NCBI GenBank assembly: GCA_017307955.1
Contig: JAFKFV010000012.1
Coordinates: forward strand, 124,001 to 188,000
Direction: 5' to 3'
Origin: Allobosea sp.
Lineage (GTDB): Bacteria; Pseudomonadota; Alphaproteobacteria; Rhizobiales; Kaistiaceae
Length of the DNA: 64,000 nucleotides
Below the pieces are notes generated by a model, which did no database searches, was not told where the DNA came from, and worked only from the letters and a program-made list of their open reading frames with translations. Positions 8,329 to 17,292 of this stretch are shown here, piece by piece (the stretch's first letter is position 1; every line of letters starts with the position of its first letter). The translations under genes and the position numbers were made by a program.

Positions 8329-10143
8329 ATGGCGACCGCCAATCGCTGGCTCGCTGGTGAATATGATCGCTTGATGGTCTCCGCTCGCTCAACACGCCGA
8401 ACATCGGCCGGCATCCCGGAAGGGCCCTATGAGGCGCCGGATGCGGTCCAGGTCGACCCGCATTCCAGCCTCGATGCGAGGCAGGTCGCCGATTTCGTCG
8501 AGCAGGTGCATGCCGAGAGCCGCGACCGGCTGCTGGTCGGCGAGGACGCCCGCGCCGTCGCCCTCATCCTCGAACTCATCCGCAACCACTTCGCCGGAAG
8601 GCTGACGACGCCGACCTCGCTCGCCCGCTCGTCCAGGCTCAGCCACGGCACTGCCATCCGCACGATGGAGGATCTGGTCCGGCGCGGCCTGATGGTCCGC
8701 CGCCCGCGCACTGCGACGGGGCGCTCGTTCTCGCTGCATCCCTCCACCGATCTCCTGTCACGCTGGCATGGCTTCGCGAAGGAGATACGGGTCATTGCCG
8801 CGCATCTCTCCGCCGGAAAGCACTCGCGCCTCGGCCGGGCCGCGGAGAACACGGCGACGCTGATACCGCCGCTTGCTGTTCTCGACGCGAAGCTCAATCT
8901 TCCGCGCGGTCTGAGGGTGCTCGTTCACGCCGACCCCACTTTCATGGCCATGAACGCCCTGAAGCGGCAGTTCGAGCTGATCCTCGGCGTCGAGATCCAT
9001 TCGCGCGCGCTCTCCATCGACCGCCTTCGCAAGGCGATTGTCGCCAATGGATCCCAGAGGGTGTCCGACTACGATATTCTCGCCTGCGATCTTCCCTGGT
9101 TCGGCGAGATGGCGGGCAACGGACTGCTCCTTCCGCTCGACGACCTCGCCGCGGGAGCCGGCGCGGACCTCTCGGACTTCGTCGCCGATGCCGTCGCCAG
9201 CGCGCGCTGGAACGGCGTGCAGTATGGATTGCCGGTGATGGCGACGGCTGAAATGCTCGTCTATCGCACCGACCTGCTCGCCGAGGCGGGCGTCGCCCCG
9301 CCGCGCAGCCTCACCGACCTCATCCTCGCCGCCCGCGTGCTGCACCGGCCGGACCGCGGCGTCTATGGCGTCGCCTGGAATGGCGGGCGCGGCACCGCGC
9401 TCGGCCATACCTTCATGACGATCATGGCGGCGCATGGCCGCCCGATCGTCGACCTGCCCGTCACCGCCGACGGCTATGACGGCGAGGCGGGAGCGATCCT
9501 GCCGATGCGCCCCGCCTTCCTGTCGGCGGAAGCGCGCGAGACGGCGGAATTCCTGAGGGCGCTGCTGCCGCTCTCCCCGCCGGAGATTCTCTCGATGGCC
9601 TGGTACGATCGGGCGCGGGCCTTCGCCTCCGGCCGCTCGGCCATGGCTTATTCGCACACGCTGCTCGCCCATCTCTATGAGCGAGACCCGGAATCGCCGG
9701 CCTTTGGGCGCACCGGCCATCTGCCGCATCCGCATGGCCCTTCGGGCCGCGCCATCGCGCCGCTCGGCGGCTACGCCTTGGCCATCCCGGCCAATATCGC
9801 GCCCGAGCGCATCCAGGCCGCATGGCAGGCGCTCTCGCTGCTCACCTCGGCCGGCGCGGCGAAGCTCTACATCCTCAATGGCAGCCTCGCGAGCCCCCGC
9901 TTTTCCGTGAACCGCGATCCTGAGGTCGCGGCGATATCGCCGGTCATCGCGGTGGTGGACGGCATGGCGCGCCAGCGCGTGCTGCGCATGTGGCCGCGGC
10001 CGCCGGTGCGCGGCATCTCGCAGATGATCCAGATCGCCGGCGAGGAGATTCACGACATGCTGCTCGGGCTCCGCTCGCCGGCGACCGCGCTCGCGAATGC
10101 CCAGAGCCGGGCCGAAGCGATCGCCGAGGCGCAGCCGCACTGA
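8329..10143 (+). CDS. Winged-helix / ABC solute-binding-protein fusion, putative sugar-sensing regulator
   Basis: A 604-residue protein with no signal peptide or membrane segment. Residues about 70-140 look like a winged helix-turn-helix (TTPTSLARSSRLSHGTAIRT, then a wing with RRPRTATGRSF). Residues about 192-560 look like a family-1 extracellular solute-binding protein, with the ordered landmarks GLRVLVHADPTFMAMN, SDYDILACDLPWFGEMAGNG, NGVQYGLPVMATAEMLVYR, a RAFASGRSAMAYSH segment and GGYALAIPANIAPERIQAAW. The binding fold should therefore be cytosolic and coupled to DNA binding. It precedes an isomerase, a CUT1 transporter and a dehydrogenase on the same strand, which it probably regulates in response to the imported sugar. 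An in-frame ATG at 8374 is an alternative start; neither has a clear ribosome site. Confidence 0.75.
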   Translation: MATANRWLAGEYDRLMVSARSTRRTSAGIPEGPYEAPDAVQVDPHSSLDARQVADFVEQVHAESRDRLLVGEDARAVALILELIRNHFAGRLTTPTSLARSSRLSHGTAIRTMEDLVRRGLMVRRPRTATGRSFSLHPSTDLLSRWHGFAKEIRVIAAHLSAGKHSRLGRAAENTATLIPPLAVLDAKLNLPRGLRVLVHADPTFMAMNALKRQFELILGVEIHSRALSIDRLRKAIVANGSQRVSDYDILACDLPWFGEMAGNGLLLPLDDLAAGAGADLSDFVADAVASARWNGVQYGLPVMATAEMLVYRTDLLAEAGVAPPRSLTDLILAARVLHRPDRGVYGVAWNGGRGTALGHTFMTIMAAHGRPIVDLPVTADGYDGEAGAILPMRPAFLSAEARETAEFLRALLPLSPPEILSMAWYDRARAFASGRSAMAYSHTLLAHLYERDPESPAFGRTGHLPHPHGPSGRAIAPLGGYALAIPANIAPERIQAAWQALSLLTSAGAAKLYILNGSLASPRFSVNRDPEVAAISPVIAVVDGMARQRVLRMWPRPPVRGISQMIQIAGEEIHDMLLGLRSPATALANAQSRAEAIAEAQPH

Positions 10144-10310
10144 ACGGTCCAATCTGGACATCTTTGCCTGACCGTCGTCCGGGCTGCCGTGGAATAGTCA
10201 CCGCCAGCAACAGAGCCGACATCGAACCGATGGTGAGACGGTGCCTTCAGGGGGCCATCGAACGCAACCGTGTTCCCGTCGGTCCATCGGACGGTCAAGG
10301 AGAAGCGGAC

Positions 10311-11135
10311 GTGAAGCTCGCCTTCAACACATGGGTCTATTCGAGCTTTCCGGTCTGGGTGCCGGCCTATCCTCTTGAGGAGACCATCCGCCGGATCGCA
10401 GCGATCGGCTATGACGGGATCGAGATCGGGGCCGCGGCGCCGCATGCCTATCCGGACCATCTGTCGCCCGCGCGCCGTCGGGAAATCCGCGGCGTGCTGG
10501 AGAGCTCAGGCATCGCCCTCGCCTCTATGTTGCCGGCCCCCGGCGGCGGTCCCGGCTTCAACGTCGCCTCGCCGATCGCCGAGGAACGAGCCGACGCCAT
10601 CCTCCAGTACAAGAAGGTCGCGGAGCTCTGCGCCGAATGGGGCGGCAAGACCGTGCTCTATGTTGCAGGCTGGCAGATCTTCGGCACCAGCCGCGACGAG
10701 GCCTTCGCCTTCAGCCGCGACGCGCTCGCGGAGATCGCCGACCATGCGGCGACGCTCGGCGTCACCATGGCGATCGAGCCGACCTCGGCCGACAGCAACC
10801 TGATCGATGGCTGCGACGACGTGATCGCCCTGATGCGCGCCGTCGGCAAGCCGAATGTCGGCGCGATGTTCGACACCTATCACACGCTCTACCGCAACGA
10901 GGTGCCGACGGACTATGTGCACCGCCTCGGCAAGGACCTCGTGCATCTGCATCTCGCCGACGTCAATCGCGATCCGCCGCAACCGGGCCCGGTCGACTAT
11001 GCCGGCCTCGTCGCCGCGCTTAAGTCCGACGATTTCGACGGCTATCTCACCATGGAGATCGGCTTCAACCGGCGCGGCGTCGATCCGGACCAGTTCGCCC
11101 GCCGCGCCTACGACTACATCAAGCCGATGCTCTGA
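10311..11135 (+). CDS. Sugar phosphate isomerase/epimerase (xylose isomerase-like TIM barrel)
   Basis: A 274-residue cytoplasmic protein of the AP_endonuc_2/IolE-IolI-like TIM-barrel family. AAGGAG at 10297-10302 points to the GTG at 10311, and the protein then begins MKLAFNTWVYSSFPVWVP, normal for the family. Likely metal ligands are Glu156 (IEPTSA), Asp188 (FDTYH), His214 (LHLADVNRD) and Glu249 (MEIG). Members isomerise or epimerise free sugars, inositols or keto-sugars. It sits between the HTH-SBP fusion gene and the CUT1 binding protein, so it probably acts on the sugar taken up by that transporter. The actual substrate cannot be told. Confidence 0.85.
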   Translation: MKLAFNTWVYSSFPVWVPAYPLEETIRRIAAIGYDGIEIGAAAPHAYPDHLSPARRREIRGVLESSGIALASMLPAPGGGPGFNVASPIAEERADAILQYKKVAELCAEWGGKTVLYVAGWQIFGTSRDEAFAFSRDALAEIADHAATLGVTMAIEPTSADSNLIDGCDDVIALMRAVGKPNVGAMFDTYHTLYRNEVPTDYVHRLGKDLVHLHLADVNRDPPQPGPVDYAGLVAALKSDDFDGYLTMEIGFNRRGVDPDQFARRAYDYIKPML

Positions 11136-11195
11136 GCGTCGGCCCGCCGCGGCCGGAGGATGCCGCGCCAGTCTGCAAAAAAGGGAGGAAACGCC

Positions 11196-12488
11196 ATGAA
11201 GCACCTGCCGGCGGCACGTCTTGTCGCCTCGACCATGCTGATCGCCGCCGCCATACCGGCGAGCGCCGAGACCGTCGTCACGCAGTGGGACCAGTTTGCG
11301 AGTTCCGGTATCACCGCCGCGGGGCCCGCGATGGATGAGCTGATCGCCGCCTGCGAGAAGGTCCTGCCGGACATCAAGATCCTGCGCACCGTCGTTCCGT
11401 CGATCGGTATTCGCGAGAGCTACCGGCTCGCCGTTTCCGCCGACAAGACCCCGGACCTCGCCTATACCTGGCCGGCGGCCTCGGTGCTGGCGGGCTATGC
11501 CCGTACCGGCAAGGTGGCACCGCTCGACGCCTATTACGCCAAGTACAAGTGGGACGGCATCAACGACTTCTATCGCGGCCGCAACTCCTACAAGGGCAAC
11601 ATCTATGGCGTGCCCATGGAGCAGGATCTGATGGGGGTCTATTACAACCGCGACCTCTTCAAGAAGCTCGGGCTCGAGGTCCCGAAGACCTATGCCGAGT
11701 TCCAGGCCGTCGCCGCCAAGGTTAAGGAAGCGGGCTATGTCCCGATCGCCTTCGGCAACCGCGACCGCTGGCCGGCGACCAACACGCTGAGCCTCGTTCT
11801 CGGCCTCACCGCCGGCCGGGAAGCGGAGGAGAAGGTGCTGTTCGGGGATGGCAGCTGGACCGACCCCGCCTTCAAGAAGGCCGCCGAGACCATCGCCGAC
11901 TGGGCGAAGGAAGGCTATTTCCCGCGCGGCTTCAACGGCATCGGCTATGACGAGGCCAACGCCCTCTTCCTCGGCGGCCGCGCGGCGATGACGATCACCG
12001 GCACCTGGGTTCTCCAGGACATGGCCCGCGGCGCCAAGTTCGATCTCGGCGTCTTCATGCTGCCGCCGATCAGCGAAGGCGTGCCCGCCGGCACGATGTG
12101 GGGCGAGGGTTCGCAATGGCAGATCGCCGCCAGCGCGCCCGAGGCGACCAAGGACGCCGCGGCCGCCTATGTCGACTGCCTGATCTCGCCGGAACACCGG
12201 CAGGTCTGGGTCGAGAAGGGCTTCCTCGTGCCGATCGGCACCAAGGCGGAGGACCTCGCGGCCTGGAACACGCTGCCGGCCGTCAAGGAGTTCTATGCCG
12301 AGGGCCTGAAGACGCCCGACACGAACTTCTACGATCTGCATACGACGCTGCCTGAGAGCGTGACGCAGGTGCTCTATCCCGAACTGCAGCGCCTCGTCGG
12401 CGGCGATGCGACACCCGACCAGTTCCTCGACGCGATGCAGCAGTCCTGGAGCAAGGCCGTGGCGAACGGTGAGCGCTGGCAGCCCTGA
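11196..12488 (+). CDS. CUT1 sugar ABC transporter solute-binding protein
   Basis: A 430-residue exported protein behind GGGAGGAAA. It has a classic Sec signal peptide (LVASTMLIAAAIPASAE, cleavage after about residue 24). The mature protein is an SBP_bac_1 (UgpB/MalE-type) fold with the family stretches NIYGVPMEQDLMGVYYNRDLF, GRAAMTITGTWVL and MWGEGSQWQIAASAPEATK. It delivers an oligosaccharide or sugar to the permeases at 12566 and 13423. No ATPase gene follows, so this transporter must share an ATPase encoded elsewhere. Confidence 0.9.
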   Translation: MKHLPAARLVASTMLIAAAIPASAETVVTQWDQFASSGITAAGPAMDELIAACEKVLPDIKILRTVVPSIGIRESYRLAVSADKTPDLAYTWPAASVLAGYARTGKVAPLDAYYAKYKWDGINDFYRGRNSYKGNIYGVPMEQDLMGVYYNRDLFKKLGLEVPKTYAEFQAVAAKVKEAGYVPIAFGNRDRWPATNTLSLVLGLTAGREAEEKVLFGDGSWTDPAFKKAAETIADWAKEGYFPRGFNGIGYDEANALFLGGRAAMTITGTWVLQDMARGAKFDLGVFMLPPISEGVPAGTMWGEGSQWQIAASAPEATKDAAAAYVDCLISPEHRQVWVEKGFLVPIGTKAEDLAAWNTLPAVKEFYAEGLKTPDTNFYDLHTTLPESVTQVLYPELQRLVGGDATPDQFLDAMQQSWSKAVANGERWQP

Positions 12489-12565
12489 GGGCGCCCATGC
12501 TACGGCGCCGGCAGCTTCCCCCCTCCCTGCCGGCGCCACCCCTGCGATCCCGAAGGACATGCTCC

Positions 12566-13426
12566 ATGACCAGCCAAAGGACGGCGATACTGTTCGTGTT
12601 GCCGGCACTCGCGCTCTACCTCGCCTTTGTCGGCCTTCCGATCCTGCAGGTCGCCGCCTACAGCCTGTTCACCTGGGACAATGGCTCGGTGACCGGCTTC
12701 GCTGGCCTCGCCAATTTCACCAGGCTCGGCGGCGACACGGTGTTCTGGACGGCGCTCGGCCATAACGGGATCTGGGTCGTCCTGACGCTGGCCTTTCCGC
12801 TGATGATCGGGCTGCTCCTTGCCTCGATCCTCGCCGAATGCTCGCCCCGCACCGTGCGCATCCTCGGCGCGATCTATTTCCTGCCGCGCACGATCCCGCT
12901 GGTCGTCGCCGGCATCATCTGGGGCTGGATCTACAATCCGATGTTCGGCCTCGCCAACTGGGCACTCGACATGGTGGGCCTCGGTGCGCTGGGCGGCGCA
13001 TGGCTCGCCGAGCCCTCGACCGCCCTCTATGCGCTGAACGTCGTCGGCGCCTGGACCTTCTTCGGCTTCTGCGTGCTGATCTATCTCGCGGCGATTCAGG
13101 CCATCGACCCGTCGCTTTACGAGGCCGCGCAGCTCGACGGCGCCTCGTGGCTGAAGCGCTTCCGCTTCGTGACCGTCCCGCTGCTGAAGCCGACCACGCT
13201 CTTCCTCGGCCTCTATGCCGCGATCGAGGCGATGCGCTTCTTCGATCTCGTCTGGGTCACCACCCAGGGCGGCCCCGGCTACGACACCGAAGTCCTGACC
13301 ACGCACATCTACAAGACCTTCTTCCTGGTCGGCGACTTCGGCTACGCCGCCACGCTGTCCGTCGTCCTGCTGGCGATCGTGCTCACGGTCAGCGGCGTCT
13401 CCTACCGTCTCCTGAGGTCCGCATGA
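12566..13426 (+). CDS. CUT1 sugar ABC permease (MalF/UgpA-like)
   Basis: A 286-residue inner-membrane permease with six predicted helices. The start is the ATG at 12566, beginning MTSQRTAILFVLP behind GAAGGAC; the open frame extends further upstream but that part is not family-like. The EAA loop that docks to the ATPase reads YEAAQLDGASWLKRFRFVTVPLLKP, ending in the family's typical LKP, and the GGPGYDTEVL turn follows. Its stop overlaps the ATG of the next permease (ATGA), a sign of coupled translation of the two halves of the channel. Confidence 0.9.
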   Translation: MTSQRTAILFVLPALALYLAFVGLPILQVAAYSLFTWDNGSVTGFAGLANFTRLGGDTVFWTALGHNGIWVVLTLAFPLMIGLLLASILAECSPRTVRILGAIYFLPRTIPLVVAGIIWGWIYNPMFGLANWALDMVGLGALGGAWLAEPSTALYALNVVGAWTFFGFCVLIYLAAIQAIDPSLYEAAQLDGASWLKRFRFVTVPLLKPTTLFLGLYAAIEAMRFFDLVWVTTQGGPGYDTEVLTTHIYKTFFLVGDFGYAATLSVVLLAIVLTVSGVSYRLLRSA

Positions 13427-14310
13427 CCGCCGCAACGGCTCTCACCGCCACCCGGCACACCCGGCAATCTGCCCGGCGCCTGACGCTCGGCGCCTTCCCG
13501 GCCGGGCGCCTGCTGCGCCATGTCATCCTGCTGCTGTTCGCTCTCTATGCGCTGGCGCCGGTCTATCTGGTGCTGCTCGCCTCGGTGCGCAGCGAGGCCG
13601 AACTCTTTTCGGGGCCGCTCAGCCTGCCCTGGCCGATCGACTTCTCCAATTTCAGCCGGACCTGGACCGAGAGCGGATTTGCCCATTACTTCGTGAACAG
13701 CCTGATCATCAGCACCGGCTCGACGGTCCTGGTGCTGATCACGGCGCCGCTTGCCGGCTACGCCTTCGCGAAGCTCGACCTGCCGCGCAAGGAACTGCTC
13801 TTCGGTCTGTTCCTCGCCGGCCTCGTCGTCCCGGCCCCGTCCGTCATCGTCGCGCTCTACGGCAATCTGCAGAAGCTCGGGCTGCTCGACACGCGGCTCG
13901 GCGTCATCCTGCCCCAGGCCGCGCTGCTGCTGCCCTTCTCGGTGTTCATGATGCGAACCGTGATGCAGGACGTGCCGAAGGAGCTCATCGAGGCGGCCGC
14001 GGTCGACGGAGCCTCGCCGTTCACAACCTATGTCCGCGTCGTCCTGCCGGTGGTGCGGCCGGGGCTCATGTCGCTCGCCCTCATCGCCTTCCTGTTCTCC
14101 TGGCAGGAATATCTGCTGCCGCTCGTCGTGCTCCAGGCCGATGACCTCAAGCCGCTGACCGTCGGCGCCGCGACTTTGCAGGGTCGCTACGGCGTCGATT
14201 ACGGCGGCATCGCCGCCGCGGGCACGATCGCATTCGGCCCGCTCGTCGTCCTCTTCCTCGTCATGCAGCGCTCCTTCGTCCGCGGCCTCACCGCCGGCGC
14301 CGTGAAGTAG
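13423..14310 (+). CDS. CUT1 sugar ABC permease (MalG/UgpE-like)
   Basis: A 295-residue permease, partner of the preceding MalF-like protein. The ATG overlaps the previous stop by four bases. Landmarks are the extended polar N-terminus, the EAA loop IEAAAVDGASPFTTYVRVVL and the MalG-type C-terminus VRGLTAGAVK. The family forms the second half of the translocation pore. Substrate specificity is set mainly by the binding protein at 11196. Confidence 0.9.
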   Translation: MTAATALTATRHTRQSARRLTLGAFPAGRLLRHVILLLFALYALAPVYLVLLASVRSEAELFSGPLSLPWPIDFSNFSRTWTESGFAHYFVNSLIISTGSTVLVLITAPLAGYAFAKLDLPRKELLFGLFLAGLVVPAPSVIVALYGNLQKLGLLDTRLGVILPQAALLLPFSVFMMRTVMQDVPKELIEAAAVDGASPFTTYVRVVLPVVRPGLMSLALIAFLFSWQEYLLPLVVLQADDLKPLTVGAATLQGRYGVDYGGIAAAGTIAFGPLVVLFLVMQRSFVRGLTAGAVK

Positions 14311-14335
14311 GCCTTGCTCCCAGAAGGGTTCATCC

Positions 14336-15358
14336 ATGAAAGCCGTCTATCTCCCGGGTAACCGCAAGGTCGAGATCCGCTCGGTCCCGATCCCCGTGCC
14401 CGGCCCCGACGAGGTGCTGCTCCAGGTCAAGGCCTCCTGCATCTGCCGGTCCGATCTCAGCCTCTATTACGGCAATGCCGTCGTGGGCGGCGATGCGGCC
14501 GGCGGCTGCATCACGGGCCACGAGCCGGCGGGCGTCGTGATCGAGGCCGGCATCGCCGTGAAGAACTTCAAGCCCGGCGACCGCGTCGCGGTCTATCTCG
14601 CCGTCGGCTGCGGCGTCTGCGCCCGCTGCCGCCAGGGCAATTTCCATCTCTGCGCGCAATGGAAATGCCTCGGCTTCACGCAGGACGGCGGCAATGCCGA
14701 ATATCTCGCCGTGCCTGAGCGCAATCTGCTCCGCATTCCCGACAGCATGTCCTTCGTGGCGGCGGCGATCTCGACCGACGCCTTCGGCACGCTCTACAGC
14801 GCCTGCCGCAAGCTCGGCCTGTCCGGCGCGACCACGGTCGGCATCTGGGGACTCGGACCGATGGGCTCGGCCGGAATCCTGGCGGCCAAGGCGCTCGGCG
14901 CGCGCGTGGTCGCGCTCGACCCGATCGCCGAGCGGCGCGCCTTCGCCGGAGAGCTCGGGGCCGATCTGACGCTCGACCCGACCGCGGCCGACGCGGCCGC
15001 GCATGTGATCGCCTTCGCCGGAGGGGAAGGGCTTTCGGCGGCCATCGATTGCTCGGGCAACGGCGCGGCGCAGAACATGGCGCTCGACAGCCTGGCGCCG
15101 CTCGGCCGGGCAGCCTTTGTCGGCGAGAGCCGCGAAACGACCATCCGCCCCAGCGACCAACTGATCCGCAAGCAGATCTCGGTGATCGGCTCCTGGTATT
15201 TCGGCATCCACGAATATGAGGAGATCATCCGGACGATCGAAACGCACGCGATCGATCTCGAAAGCCTGGCGACCCATCGCTTCGCGATCGACGAGGCGGA
15301 GACGGCCTTCCGCCTCTTCGACGAGCGCAAGACGGAAAAGGCGGTCTTCGTCTTCTAG
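14336..15358 (+). CDS. Zinc-dependent alcohol/polyol dehydrogenase (MDR family)
   Basis: A 340-residue cytoplasmic NAD(P)-dependent dehydrogenase. The GroES-like catalytic domain has candidate catalytic-zinc residues Cys37 (CICRSD), His62 and Glu63 (GHEPAG). A structural-zinc lobe has four cysteines at 92, 95, 98 and 106. The Rossmann domain contains GIWGLGPMGS near residue 180. Relatives oxidise secondary alcohol groups of sugars and polyols. Its position as the last gene of the CUT1 operon, after the isomerase and transporter, suggests it oxidises the imported sugar or its isomer. It ends 58 bases before a bidirectional terminator. Confidence 0.9.
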   Translation: MKAVYLPGNRKVEIRSVPIPVPGPDEVLLQVKASCICRSDLSLYYGNAVVGGDAAGGCITGHEPAGVVIEAGIAVKNFKPGDRVAVYLAVGCGVCARCRQGNFHLCAQWKCLGFTQDGGNAEYLAVPERNLLRIPDSMSFVAAAISTDAFGTLYSACRKLGLSGATTVGIWGLGPMGSAGILAAKALGARVVALDPIAERRAFAGELGADLTLDPTAADAAAHVIAFAGGEGLSAAIDCSGNGAAQNMALDSLAPLGRAAFVGESRETTIRPSDQLIRKQISVIGSWYFGIHEYEEIIRTIETHAIDLESLATHRFAIDEAETAFRLFDERKTEKAVFVF

Positions 15359-15416
15359 CCGCCGACCGCTCCACTCATTGCCACGCCGAGGGCGCCCGCC
15401 ACCCGCTTCACTGCCC

Positions 15417-15444
15417 GGGCCGTGAAGCTATTCCTTCACGGCCC
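15417..15444. terminator. Bidirectional hairpin between convergent sugar operons
   Basis: A perfect 11-bp stem GGGCCGTGAAG (15417-15427) and CTTCACGGCCC (15434-15444) with a 6-base loop lies between the alcohol dehydrogenase gene and the convergent permease gene. The loop contains the stop codon of the latter, so the final codons are part of the terminator stem. There is no strong T-run. Confidence 0.6.
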
Positions 15445-16282
15445 CAGCCAGGATCCCCTCGACGAGCTGCTTCTGGACGCGAAGCAGGATCGGCACCAGC
15501 GGCAGCAGGATCAGCATGCCGCCGGCGGCGATGAGGTCATAGGGAATGGTGTTGGCGTCGGCCCGCACGGGAATCTCGAACAGGCGGACCGTCAAGAGGC
15601 GAGTGCTCGGGGTGATGGTGAGCGTGAAGGCAAAGAGGAACTCGTTCCAGCCGGCGATGAACAGCAGCAGGAACGTCACGGCGACGCCGGGCAGCGCGAT
15701 CGGCATGATGATGCGGAGGAAGATGTTGACGAGCGAGCAGCCGTCGATGGCGGCCGCCTCGTCGAGCTCCTTTGGGATCGCCTTGAAATAGGAGAAGAGG
15801 GTCAGGAACGCGACGGGGATGCCCTCGGCCATGAACACCAGGATCAGCCCGAGGTGGGTGTCGAGCAGCCGCAGATTCTTGTAGGCGAGGAAGATCGGCC
15901 CGAGCGTGACCATAGCCGGTATGGCCATCGAGCCGACCACAGCGGCGTAGAGCAGCGACTTGCCGGTGAAGTTCATGCGCGAGAAGCCATAAGCGGCGAT
16001 GCCACCGAGCAACGTGGCGCCGAACGAGGCGAGTCCGGCGACGAGCACCGTGTTGGCAAGCGTCCGCCAGTAGCTCCAGGCCTTGATGACGAAAGGATAG
16101 GCCTGCAGCGTCGGCTGATGCGGGAAGAGCGTTGCCGGCAACCGATAGGCCTCGCCGGGCGTCTTCAGCGAGGTCACCAGCATGAAATAGACCGGGAAGG
16201 CGAGGAAGAGGAGGACGATGATCAGCAGCGCGACGAGCAGGATCCGCTGCGGATGAACGAGGGGGAGAGGATGTGCGGCCAT
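15428..16282 (-). CDS. CUT1 sugar ABC permease (MalG-like)
   Basis: A 284-residue six-helix permease. The EAA loop reads LDEAAAIDGCSLVNIFLRII, followed by the family's IMPIALPG. The C-terminus EGILAGAVKE is typical of MalG-type subunits. It is the last gene of a minus-strand operon (dehydrogenase-like, binding protein, MalF, MalG) and starts four bases after the MalF stop. No ATPase gene accompanies it. Confidence 0.9.
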   Translation of the reverse strand: MAAHPLPLVHPQRILLVALLIIVLLFLAFPVYFMLVTSLKTPGEAYRLPATLFPHQPTLQAYPFVIKAWSYWRTLANTVLVAGLASFGATLLGGIAAYGFSRMNFTGKSLLYAAVVGSMAIPAMVTLGPIFLAYKNLRLLDTHLGLILVFMAEGIPVAFLTLFSYFKAIPKELDEAAAIDGCSLVNIFLRIIMPIALPGVAVTFLLLFIAGWNEFLFAFTLTITPSTRLLTVRLFEIPVRADANTIPYDLIAAGGMLILLPLVPILLRVQKQLVEGILAGAVKE

Positions 16283-16286
16283 CGGA

Positions 16287-17219
16287 CTACCTCGACGAGG
16301 CCTTGTACATGCGCCAGGCGAAGAAGCCGCCGATCAGCGCGGTGAGAAGCAGCAGCAGGACGTTGATCGCCGAGCCATAGCCGTAACGCAGTTCCTGGAA
16401 GAAGCGCTGATAGGCGTAATAGGCGAGATTCTGCGTCGCCGTTCCGGGTCCCCCGCGCGTCAGCCCTCCGATCTGCTCGAAGGTCTGAACCTCGCCCATG
16501 CCGCGGAACATCAGCACGAGGAAGATCGTCGGGCGCAGCATCGGCACCGTGATGTAGCGGAAACGCTGCACCGCATTGGTGCCGTCGACCTCGGCTGCTT
16601 CGTAGACATCTTTCGGAAGTGCTGCGAGGGCGGCCATGAAGATGAGCGCCACCCAGGATACGTTCTTCCAGACCGTAACCAGAATGACGGAGAAACGGGC
16701 CGTGTTGGCGTCGGACAGCCACCGGATCGGGCTGGCGATGATGCCGGCATCGCGCAGGATCTGGTTCAGAATACCACCATCCTCGTAGAACATGATCTTC
16801 CAGACGGTGGCGGCAAGGAGCGGTGCCATCACCCAGGGCAGCAGCATGATGAAATTGCTGATCCACTTGGCACGCACCTGGCGCATCAGCAGCAGGGCGA
16901 TCAAAAGGCCCAGCCCCGTCTCGGCGGCAACACTGGCCGCCGTATAGAAGATCGTAAAGCCGAGCGAAGCGATCAGGGTCTTGTCGCTGAGCATGGCCGC
17001 GTAGTTGGCGAGCCCGACGAACCGGCCCGACGCCATCAAAGATTTGTCGGTGAAGCTCAGCCAGAAGGTCTGGATTGCCGGGGCGAGCGTGAAGCCGAGC
17101 CTAAGAAGAATGGCTGGCAGGACGAGGCAATAGGCAACCGCATTGGCCCCCGACAGAGCATCGGCAAGGCGTCCGGAGAACGGGACCGATCGCGAGGGTT
17201 GGTTTGGAACAAGTCTCAT
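16287..17219 (-). CDS. CUT1 sugar ABC permease (MalF-like)
   Basis: A 310-residue permease taken from the ATG at 17219 (MRLVPNQPSRS). The frame extends to 17288, but that segment is Gly/Pro/Arg-rich and overlaps the end of the binding protein gene. The EAA loop is VYEAAEVDGTNAVQRFRYIT, and GGLTRGGPGTATQ precedes the last helix, as in other CUT1 MalF proteins. The start is weak in ribosome-site terms, so coupling to the binding protein gene is likely. Confidence 0.88.
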   Translation of the reverse strand: MRLVPNQPSRSVPFSGRLADALSGANAVAYCLVLPAILLRLGFTLAPAIQTFWLSFTDKSLMASGRFVGLANYAAMLSDKTLIASLGFTIFYTAASVAAETGLGLLIALLLMRQVRAKWISNFIMLLPWVMAPLLAATVWKIMFYEDGGILNQILRDAGIIASPIRWLSDANTARFSVILVTVWKNVSWVALIFMAALAALPKDVYEAAEVDGTNAVQRFRYITVPMLRPTIFLVLMFRGMGEVQTFEQIGGLTRGGPGTATQNLAYYAYQRFFQELRYGYGSAINVLLLLLTALIGGFFAWRMYKASSR

Positions 17220-17292
17220 CACGGGATTTCTGCGAGGCCAGGGGAAGGAGCCCCGGCGGCGACCACCGCCGGGGCATGGACCAGCCACGGGT

